Shown here piece by piece: positions 32,210 to 40,775 of a DNA stretch of 64,000 nucleotides (within the stretch, counting starts at the first letter, position 1; each line of letters starts with the position of its first letter). Source of the DNA: Lunularia cruciata (lineage: Eukaryota; Streptophyta; Marchantiopsida; Lunulariales; Lunulariaceae); the NCBI GenBank assembly GCA_948567375.1, contig OX419756.1:66566552-66630551 (forward strand). Reading direction: 5' to 3'. The notes under the pieces were generated by a model that was not told the DNA's origin, searched no databases, and saw only the letters and a program-made list of their open reading frames with translations. The position numbers and the translations under genes are program-made.

Positions 32210-33982
32210 AGACGCAACGTCCTCGTTGCGCAATTGTTGCTCAAATGCTTGTACCAACACCGGTGCATGTGCCAAATTGGCAGCAGGTTCCCAGGTTGCT
32301 TCATAGAGGGGGTAACCTTTCCATTGTATTAGATATTCCACCCGCAGATGGCGAGTACCACGCATGCATTTTTGGACAATCCGCTCCACTTCATATTCCT
32401 CTGTGCCATCAATGAGTGTTGGACAAGGTCTAATGTCCTGTGTGGAAGGACCTTGGCCGGATTGGGGAGCATATCTGCATAGTAGGGAGACATGGAACAC
32501 TGGATGGATCTTCATGTGTGGTGGTAGCTCAAGGTGATAGGCCATAGTGCCGATGCGACAAAGAATTGAGAAAGGCCCAATAAAACGAGGTCTGAGCTTA
32601 CGAGATCCAACTAATGTGAGGTTGGTTGTCGATAGCCACACTTGATCCCCAACATTGAACTCCATGTGCCGATGGTGTGCATCAGCATACTACTTTTTTC
32701 GGTTTTGCACAACCTGTAACCTGTGCTTAGCGCTCTCCACACCTTGTTGGATTCTAGAAACATTTGTGTTGACTGCATCAACCTTGGTAGTCATTGGATG
32801 GATCTTCATCAAGCTAGAAGGTGTGAAGGGATGCTCACCATACATGAGGAAGAACAGAGTGACCTGGGTGGAGGCATTCACTGAATTGTTGTAAGCAAAT
32901 TCCACCAACGGTAGTAGGGTGTCCCACCTCTCTTGCTCTTCTAAGGTGAAGCCGCGTAATATGTCTTCAATCGTGCGATTAGCCCGCTCTGTTTGGCCAT
33001 CTGTTTGTGGGTGGTAAGCTGTAGACATGGCCAACTTGGTGTTGAAGAAACCAAAGAGTGTTTGCCAAAACAAACTGGTGAATTGGGTGCCTCTATCGGT
33101 GATGAGTACTCTAGACAAGCCATGGTGAGCAAAGACTGCATCTAAGTATAGTTGAGCTAGTTGTGGAGCGGTCACCTCCTTGGTGGTAGGGCATACATGA
33201 ATCATTTTGCTGAGCCGGTCCACAAAGACCACAATGGAGTCAAACCCTGAGGTGGTCTTGGGTAATTCGCAGATGAGATCCATACTCACTTGTTCCCAAC
33301 GTTGGGTAGGAGTGGAGAGAGGTTGAAGGAGCCCTACAAGAGCTTGATTAAAAGCTTTGTTCTGTTGACAAAGTAGGCAGCTATGCACATAGTCCATCAC
33401 GCCATTGCTCATCTTGGGCCAATAGTAATGGCGCTTGACTGCATCCAAGGTCTTGTCTACTCCGACATGAGCTGCAATGGCCGAGTCATGACATTCCGCT
33501 AGAATGGTGGTGCGTAAGTCTGGGACATTTGGGATCCATAATCTGCCATCCCGAAAGGTGAGTCCTTGGGTGCTGGTGACACCTTTGGACAATTGCGCTT
33601 CTACAATCTGTGGATCAGTTTTTGTAGCAGCTAGAATCTCTTGCCAAAATTCAGGGTTAATCTTAACCTCTGCCACCAAGTTGTTGGCCATTGGCATATG
33701 GGTGAATGCATCTGCTAGTTGTTTCTTACCTTCCACGTAGGTGATTGTCATGTTGAAGCGTTGTTGCCACTCTGCCCACCAAATTTGGCAACGAGATAGA
33801 TCCTTCTGCATCTCGAGTAGATTGGAGGTTTGTGGTCTGTCTCTACTACAAATGCCTTCTTGCCCAAGTAGTGCTTCTAATGCTTGGTTGCTAGAACGAT
33901 GGCCAACTCTTCTTGTTCTGTGGTGTGGTAGTTGTGCTCTGCCGGTAACAACTTTTGAGAGAAATATGCAATTGGATGCCAT
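32207..33982 (-). pseudogene. pol: Chromovirus C RNase H end, integrase and chromodomain
   Basis: Reading 33982 to 32690: an RNase H tail (A-D-A-F-T-H-M-P), then an integrase zinc-binding domain (H-x-x-S-A-I-A-A-H ... C-L-L-C-Q). The core has Asp in M-D-L-I-C-E-L-P, Asp in L-I-T-D-R-G-T-Q-F and Glu in Q-T-E-R-A-N-R. After one stop near 32690 the frame continues at 32665-32207 with the integrase tail (F-I-G-P-F). A chromodomain follows (Y-E-V-E-R-I-V through W-K-G-Y-P-L-Y-E-A-T-W-E-P) and then the C-terminus. The chromodomain assigns it to the chromoviruses, whose chromodomains help steer integration toward marked chromatin. The integrase core is open for 430 codons, so decay is modest. Confidence 0.93.
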
Positions 33983-35505
33983 CCGTCATGCCACTCTTGT
34001 TGTAGGACTGCTCCTATTGCTACGCCTGATGCATCTGTAGCCAACTTGATTGGACATTTTGGGTCATACCACTTCAAGATTGGTGCATGTAGCAAGGCGG
34101 CCTTCAATTCTTGAAAGGCCAACTCTTGTGCGGTTCCCCATGTCCACTTCTTCCCCTTGCCAAGTAGTGCCGTTAAAGGTTGTGCAACCTTGGAGAAGTC
34201 CTTGACAAATCTACGATAGAATCCTGTCAACCCCAAGAAGCTCTTAAGTTGAGTCTGATCTTTTGGGGCACTCCAGTTTTGAATGACCTCTATTTTATTT
34301 GTCAATACTTGAATGCCCTCTGCACTTACTCTATGCTCTAAGTAGTCTACTTCAGACTTGCCAAACTCACACTTTGAGATTTTGGCGTACAATTGATTCT
34401 GTCTTAGAATCTGGAGGACCTCTCGTAGATGTTGTTTGTGTTCTGTCATTGTGCTACTATATACTAAGATATCATCCAAGAAGACTTATCCAAGTATGGA
34501 CAAAATATGTCATTCATTAGGCTCATGAAAGTGGCAAGCACATTGGTGAGGCCAAAAGGCATCACAAGATACTCAAAGTGGCCATACCTGGTCTTGTTTG
34601 GTGAAGTATCTCGCTCCATGGAGTTGGTCAAACAGGGCATCCATGCGAGGTAAGGGGTATTTGTTCTTCACTGTTTGCTGATTGAGACCCCGATAGTCAA
34701 TGCACATGCGCATTGTACCATCCTTCTTCTTCACAAACAAGACAAGGGCCCCATATGGTGATATGCTAGGTTGGATGAACCCTTTCTGTAGCATCTCCTC
34801 AATTTGAGTCTTACTCTCCTCCAACTCATGAGGTGATAGGCGATATGGGGCCTTACAAGGAGGTGTCTTCCTCGGGAGTGTCTCTATTTTGTGATCTACT
34901 CGCCTTTTAGGTGGTAATCCTGGGAGTAGATCATCAAGAAAGACATCTTGAAACTCATCCACCACATCATTCAATTTCTTAGGAATTTTTCCAGCGAGTT
35001 GTGCACTCTGGACTTCTCTTATTAGACCCATAAAACATCTATCGGTCTTACAGACAGTTCTCGTCCTTCCGACATATAGAGGCAGTTTCTGCCTGTGTGA
35101 TTTTTCTTTGACCCCAATGATTGACCATTGGTGGGTTCTCACTACTTTCTTCCTCCAATCCACCATTGGGTTGTACTGCTCCATCCATGGCATGCCTAAA
35201 ATTGCATCATAACGGGCTAATTGTATCACTAGCCACTCAATTGCTTCATGATATTCTCCTACAGAGAGGGTTACCCATCTAGGTAATGATTCAATCCTCT
35301 CTGTTTGCCCATTTGGTAACTCTACTTCTTCACTTCCATCTCTCTCTAGATCCATTCCCAATCTTATTGCAACAAAGCGAGACAAGAAATTCTCTATTGC
35401 TCCCGGATCTATTAATACTCTCACTTGATTACCTTCTAGGATTCCATTCACGACAATCAATTGTGAGGTTGCCTTTCGGGATCTTTGCGCATTATTCTTC
35501 TTCAT
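33877..35505 (-). pseudogene. pol: Chromovirus C protease, reverse transcriptase and RNase H
   Basis: The protease is at 35505 to about 35100. Its catalytic triplet reads Asp-Pro-Gly (35409-35401), not Asp-Ser/Thr-Gly, followed by A-I-E-N-F-L and later I-L-G-M-P-W-M. RT fingers and palm ([14 protein letters not shown]) run to about 34573. A frame break near 34600 and a short deletion near 34485 cut the palm just before the L-D-D-I-L-V-Y-S catalytic box at 34479. The thumb (G-L-T-G-F-Y-R-R-F) and RNase H ([22 protein letters not shown]) follow to 33877. The D-P-G triplet alone would be expected to inactivate the protease. Confidence 0.9.
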
Positions 35506-36093
35506 TCCCTTGCTTCTCTACTTCCTTATTGAGCCAGTAAGGCCGTGAGGTACATTTACTGGCGATCTTTGTTTTCCAAAGTGGTTTCCACCTCCTCCTC
35601 TTCAACGTGCCTCTCCATGTTGTTCAAAGATTGCCTATACAAAGGCCGAGGGCCTCTAAGGAAACAAGTGCGACAATTGGTAGATATGTGCCCAATACGG
35701 CCACAATTGTAACAATGGCGTTGTTCTCCTCAAGTCCCTTCTCCTCATGGGACTCCATCTCTTTGTTCTTCTACCCATCCCCGCTCCCCTTGAAGCGGCC
35801 GTGCTCCTCGATCCCGGAATTGAAGGTTGCCCAATTCCATCGGTACTGGTCCACCCATGTGTGGCATTTCTGCCCGATAATGTTGAGGTGGAACTACTCC
35901 TTCACCTCCACCTAATGCTCATGCTATTCTCTGCGCACAAGCAATGGCTTCAAATACCGTGCGAGGGTTTTGCACCATGACACCGCTCTCCTAAGTCTAG
36001 CGATTACTCTATATTCTCCACCTCAAATTACTCAGTTTCAGTAGTTCGTGCTATTCCAAGAGGGGTGATTCACTCTCTTGGACTAGAATACTT
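35506..36093 (-). pseudogene. gag: Chromovirus C gag remnant with zinc knuckle
   Basis: A CCHC knuckle (C-Y-N-C-G-R-I-G-H-I-S-T-N-C) lies at about 35712-35671. Upstream, Gly/Pro/Arg-rich code continues to the PBS with stops. The capsid domain is missing or deleted: only about 590 bp separate the PBS from the protease region, where 1 kb or more would be usual. Confidence 0.7.
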
Positions 36094-36105
36094 GCTCTGA
36101 TACCA
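36094..36105 (-). other. Primer-binding site of chromovirus C (initiator tRNA-Met)
   Basis: The minus strand reads TGGTATCAGAGC one base after the 5' LTR end, the standard PBS complementary to initiator tRNA-Met. Confidence 0.93.
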
Positions 36106-36106
36106 T

Positions 36107-36842
36107 TGTAATACTCCAAGGACAAGAGAAGAGAGAAAACACAGATTGCACACTCAAAACATTCGATGCTCCAAGGGAGCACCTTCTCTTTATTATATAG
36201 ACAAAGAGGATCTCCTCCAAGGAAGCTCCACCATAGGATTAGGTACACAGATAGGTGACATGTCAGCAAGCTCCACCCTTGGATGACTTACTCAGATGGG
36301 TGACCTGTCTGGGCTAGGTCCTATCTGGTTGGTCAAACAAGCTTTGACCGGAGGGAATCTCTTAGGGAATCTTCCTATAGGAATCTCGGAATCGTGTAAG
36401 GTATTGTTGGAAAGCTCTCGACGAGACAAAGCAAGGGGGAGGGAAGGCCAACCTTTCTTCCATGGGGGGAGGAATCTGCACATTTTCGAGGCCTAATTCA
36501 TCCGTTTAGGCCTCCGAAATTGCCTTCAAAGATTTCAGGCATATTTTGATCCCTACTCTATTAGTAGAAGTCCCCTTTTGGTGATACCTCTTTCTGATCT
36601 GTTTAGTCCATCATGTGTAACATCCTTCCAGATGTTACCAAACCAATTCTCACCTTTAAATCATATGTCTAGCTATTGGTTCTAAGGTTCTCAAGTCTAT
36701 TTCGGTTTCTGCCCTATTAGTAGAAGTACTCTTTTGGTGATACTTCTATCTGATCTAATTTGACTATCATGTATAACATCATTCTAGAAGCTACCAAACC
36801 AAATTTCACATCTAGATCATATGGCTAACCCTTGGTATTACA
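36107..36842 (-). repeat. 5' LTR of chromovirus C
   Basis: TGTAATACTCC...GGTATTACA, 736 bp; partner of 31487-32193. Confidence 0.93.
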
Positions 36843-36847
36843 ATAGG
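36843..36847. repeat. TSD of chromovirus C, right copy (ATAGG)
   Basis: Identical to 31482-31486. Confidence 0.92.
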
Positions 36848-37967
36848 CCCATGTCTCTCTAGATCATGTGCTCCCAGTAAGGAAATGTCTGCTGGTAGGG
36901 CCTTCTGGTAACCTTTGACTGCTAACATTGGTAATAACTCTAGATACCGATAGGCCAAGTGTGCCACATGATGTAGAGAGACTTGCCTAGCAGTCTCATC
37001 TCTATCTACATACAAGTACCTTTGTACTCATATACCCACCTATAATACCACAACTAGTTCGGTGCTAATCCCACCAAACAACTCCAATAGACATATCCCC
37101 TCTACTAGACACTGCCAAGCAATGAGTGTGGTATCCAGAGGTGTCAAAGTAATCGACTCTGGAGGCTCATCCTCACACTCATCTCCTAATGGTACAAAGG
37201 CTCCACTCCAAGCCTATTGCACCAATTGATTTGCATGTTGCTACAATGCCTCCTCTGAACTCCACAATGGAACATCCAATGTGGATGGAACAATCCCACT
37301 TGTACTCCAAATCCGAGTGATTTCCTCTGGCACTGGAGTATCCTCTGCATGGGCATTCCCGTCCAACAAGTCACCAAGCCAAGTAACTACACCACTAAAA
37401 GTTAAAATTAATGCTACCATGGTCTCGGATTGTAGCGAGCCAAGATTGCCACTACTAAAGCATACTAGTAGATGACATACCCATCCCTCACCAGACTGCC
37501 AACCTGGTCTATAGGAGGTTGTTTCCTCCCAATAGTCAATGTTGAAACCCATGGGGTATAACATTGCTCCTCCAACTAGCACATCATATGACTCAGCTAT
37601 TGTCGCAATAGCTTGAGCTCTCACCATCAAGCTATCAGTCTAATAACCAGGCTGAACATGGACAAAAAGCTCCCCATGTGTGATGTACTATGTTGAATCA
37701 CCACCTAGAGATGTCTGGATCTGAAATGGACATCTCTCCACATTGGTCTTTTGTAACTCCAGAACTACTACTTCAGCCTTCCCCAACATAAAGGGCTATG
37801 CACCGGAGTCTAACAAGACTCTGTGTGGTGTATAGACCTTCCTTGAAGGTCCCACCAAGCAGAAAATCCCCCTTTGGTTATCCAAAAGGACAAAAACAGG
37901 TGTGAACCGCGCTCTCTCAAAGGCCTGTCTAGTTGGCAACTCCTCCAATCTAGCCATTGTTGCCTGC

Positions 37968-38443
37968 CATAAACCACTAGTTGTTGAACGGATCCCATGT
38001 TCCTCAACCAAGTCAGTTCCACTACCAACCACCTTTGCTCTAGTAGTAAGAACCACATCATCCCTACTCTCATAAAGCATGGCAGCCAACCAAAACATTG
38101 GGATTGGGTCAACTCCTAATGTAAACTCCATAAACCACTAGTTGTTGAACGGATCCCATGCTCCTCAACCAAGTCAGTTCCACTACCAACCACCTTTGCT
38201 CTAGTAGTAAGAACCACATCATCCCTACTCTCATAAAGCATGGCAGCCAACCAAAACATTGGGATTGGGTCAACTCCTAATGTAAACTCCATAAACCACT
38301 AGTTGTTGAACGGATCCCATGCTCCTCAACCAAGTCAGTTCCACTACCAACCACCTTTGCTCTAGTAGTAAGAACCACATCATCCCTACTCTCATAAAGC
38401 ATGGCAGCCAACCAAAACATTGGGATTGGGTCAACTCCTAATG
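37968..38443. repeat. 161-bp tandem triplication inside element M
   Basis: Units start at 37968, 38129 and 38290 with identical 161-bp period, the last slightly shorter. The copies appear almost identical, differing at about one base. The unit length is not a multiple of three, so it shifts the reading frame of M. Confidence 0.95.
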
Positions 38444-38722
38444 TCACTTGCTGAAAACAAAGGGCACCGCATCATCAGCTGAGCTACCCCCAACATTGTG
38501 CTAGACTCAGTTTGTGTAGTAGCAGGTAGCTGACTTGCAAGTAGTCCATCATACACTCCATCATCACCTACCACACCTGCATTGGGACGTTTAGGAACCA
38601 TGAATGTTGTTTGCAATGCCTCAGATAGTGTGAAAGATTGGGGAAGTCTCACCTGTTTCCCAACCTCTCCTCTCTATGGGTCCAACTCCACTGATGCTCC
38701 TCTAGGCTCTGGAGCACATATT

Positions 38723-38727
38723 GCACT
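38723..38727. repeat. TSD of element N, left copy (GCACT)
   Basis: Exact partner at 42713-42717. Confidence 0.95.
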
Positions 38728-40248
38728 TGTGGTACCCATATTTTTCATTTTGGACGAGTTTTGAAGAAGAAGTGCCTTGCTGAAACCAAATTGAAACCAA
38801 ATGGAGAAGAAATGAGTGCAAACTTGTGATTTGATCAAACCCAAGGAAGTCGACTTCATGTAAGAGGAAGAATGGCTCGGTTTGGATCAGACTTGAAGAA
38901 GCTTACTTCGTGTCAGAGGAGGGAAAAAACTCGGATCAGACGTTAAGGAGGGCAAACCCGAAGGAGAAATAGAAGTTGCAGGTCAGGATTATTGCGGGGG
39001 CCATATCTCAGTGACCACTACTCCAAATCAAGCGTGTTATATCTCGTTGGAAGCGTCTTGTTCAGGGCTTTCCATTGCCACCAAAATTGCAAAGTTTTGA
39101 GGTCTGTAGAAGAAGTTACAAGCATTTGACGTTTCTGGAGTAAATGTACTTCGGGTCAAAGTGTCTTTGGGTCAAAGTGTACTTCGGGTCAAAGTGTCTT
39201 CGGGTCAATGTGACTTCGTTCTTCGGACTTCATACTTTGTACTTCGGGTTTACATGACTTCGGGTCTAAAGACTTCGCCTCAAGATGAAGATGACTAAAT
39301 CAGAGGTAGCTGGACCTCGGAGTGCAGTGAAGGTGACTTTGGGAGTTTTGCCAGAAGGATCAGAGGAAGTTAGAGTAGAGAAAGAAGATAGTTAGGATAT
39401 TCATGACTTTGGGTTTGAAAGCCGAGGAAGAAGTAGACATCGGATCGGAGTAGTAACCGATTTGAGATTTGAAGAGACAGATATGAAAGGTTGCATTGTC
39501 ATTTCGGATCTGTAGGTTAGAACACTTGTTGTAGAACGGTATAGTTGTTAGAACTGTCGATTTGCTTCACTATTTAAGAGTGGCATTTGCAAGAAATTGT
39601 TGTTCAGTGCTCATTATTTCTGAGAATAGATAAAGCGAAGTGCTGTGAAGTAGTGCTCGTCGCTTAAGCTTGATTCCGAGTATCAACTTTGTAATTGTGT
39701 TTGTGAGTGTTTGGAGAAATTTGAAGTGCAAGTCAAAGTGCTTGTTAGATGTTGGATTCCACAGCCTTGATCTTCATTATGTGTGTTTGATCATGAGTGA
39801 AGTGCAATCGAAGCAATGCCTTGACAGATCTGAGAGGAATTGTAGTGTTGGTAGTATTCTACATTTGTGAGTGCAGTGCAAAGTTGATGTGAAGCAATTT
39901 TGATTGAGGAAGTTGTGCCTTCAGTGGAAGGGTGGAACACAATTCTGAGGCGAAGTCGTTTTGCAGTGAAGTGCCATTTTCGGGAGAGCCTGAATCATCA
40001 AAAATCAAGATTGTTTGGAAATAATTGATGGAGTTGTGATTTTGGAGTGTGAATTTGTGACAAGACTGCGAGTCAGTGCTTGTTACTCTCTTCTGGGTGT
40101 GGTTTCTACTTGAGAGACTAAAGAAGAACTCAAGAAGAACTGAAATTGTTACTTTGCTTCGTATTTGGACATTTCTGACTCGTATCTCTGCGGGAACGAA
40201 CTTTACTTACCCGATTACCGCAAAAGTGATATTTGCCGGGTTGTCACA
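38728..40248 (+). repeat. 5' LTR of N (1521 bp)
   Basis: TGTGGTACCC...CGGGTTGTCACA. It lacks a segment of about 420 bp present in the 3' LTR (about 41454-41874). A TATA-like TATTTAAG lies at 39571. Confidence 0.93.
39149..39222 (+). repeat. Short direct repeats in the N LTR U3
   Basis: Four near-copies of CTTCGGGTCAAAGTGT in tandem (consensus length 16-18), repeated again at about 41198-41262 in the 3' LTR. Position upstream of the TATA-like box suits enhancer repeats, but nothing in the sequence proves that. Confidence 0.65.
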
Positions 40249-40255
40249 TGATTTT

Positions 40256-40273
40256 TGGCGCCGCTGCCGGGGA
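40256..40273 (+). other. Primer-binding site of N (tRNA-Asp type), intact
   Basis: TGGCGCCGCTGCCGGGGA lies seven bases after the LTR end. It resembles the PBS of plant Athila/Tat-type elements, usually assigned to tRNA-Asp. All CpG sites are preserved, unlike E1 and E2. Confidence 0.88.
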
Positions 40274-40334
40274 TACAATCTTCAGGAGTGAAAGGATACG
40301 AAGTTTTGTTTGTATGTTGTAACAAGGAAGGAGA

Positions 40335-40640
40335 ATGAGGAGAATTTTCAAGACTGTTCAAGAATTAAATCAAGACTCGACGGAGTCTACTTCCTCTGAG
40401 GAGTCAGACAAGGAATCGTGTTTTTGGAGTGAGTTGGAGCATATAGTGGCCATGACACTCTGTGGGTCACCAGCACTTAGCATTGTTGAACCCCCATCTC
40501 ATGAGAAAGTGAATTTGAAGACAAATTTCCTTGAGTTCCAATTGTCATCTTCACTTTCTGGGCCACAGACGATGAATTTAAATCTTGGAGTGATTTGGAG
40601 CGGCAGTCGCCTTGTTTGGTTTGCAATTCTCCACGTTTGA
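40335..40640 (+). CDS. Small ORF in the N internal region, unknown
   Basis: This 101-codon frame is the only notable one between the N LTRs. It starts at an ATG 62 bp after the PBS, where gag starts in related elements, and the untranslated leader before it resembles that of E2. The protein begins basic, then has a Ser/Glu-rich acidic stretch, then Leu-rich and hydrophobic segments. I recognise no domain. It may be a remnant of the gag N-terminus, diverged or replaced, or may simply be chance. An A/G-rich run follows at 40641-40665. Confidence 0.35.
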   Translation: MRRIFKTVQELNQDSTESTSSEESDKESCFWSELEHIVAMTLCGSPALSIVEPPSHEKVNLKTNFLEFQLSSSLSGPQTMNLNLGVIWSGSRLVWFAILHV

Positions 40641-40762
40641 AAGAAAAAGAAAAAGAAAAAAATTAGTTTACAATAGAGGGAAGGAAGACTACAGATCTCT
40701 GAGCAAAACTTGAATTGAAAGACAAAAATCCTTACAGTGTGTTCGCGGGGACGCTCACTTTT

Positions 40763-40775
40763 GAAGGAAGGGGTA
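40763..40775 (+). other. Polypurine tract of N
   Basis: GAAGGAAGGGG then TA, directly before the TGTGG start of the 3' LTR; same layout as at 9484. Confidence 0.88.

Larger units (their letters stand above)
31487..36842 (-). mobile_element. Chromovirus C, full-length Ty3/gypsy element (5.4 kb)
   Basis: Two LTRs, a PBS, a polypurine tract, gag-pol remnants with a chromodomain, and exact ATAGG duplications on both sides. It interrupts the methyltransferase domain of element M between motifs I and IV. Gag is unusually short, about 590 bp from PBS to protease region. The solo LTR at 17031 is the same family. Confidence 0.95.
36843..38727 (-). pseudogene. Element M: retropepsin and methyltransferase N-terminal half
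   Basis: Reading leftward: an unrecognised segment (38700-38440), a region disrupted by a 161-bp triplication, then a retropepsin with L-L-D-S-G-A at about 37815-37795 and a stop right after it, followed by M-L-G-K. A segment with Y-D-V-L-V-G-G-A-M-L-Y-P-M-G-F and Y-R-P-G-W (about 37600-37500) resembles the end of the protease or a linker. At 37090-37060 comes L-E-L-F-G-G-I-S-T, a good C5-methyltransferase motif I (S-adenosylmethionine binding), then Y-V-D-R-D-E, then L-L-G-A-H-D-L-E-R-H-G-P-I up to the chromovirus. The next residues, at 31486, continue with motif IV. Gene order protease then methyltransferase indicates a retroelement polyprotein, not a host DNMT. Confidence 0.8.

Noticed and set aside
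37968-38443. Regular repeats considered as a CRISPR-like array or satellite
   Set aside because: The units are contiguous with no spacers and lie inside a plant-type retroelement; three units do not make a satellite array.
36843-38727. Host DNMT gene
   Set aside because: The methyltransferase motifs follow a retropepsin in the same orientation and a zinc knuckle lies further upstream, which is a retroelement layout.
40641-40665. A/G-rich run as a polypurine tract
   Set aside because: It is over 100 bp from the LTR; the run directly next to the 3' LTR at 40763-40775 is the better candidate.
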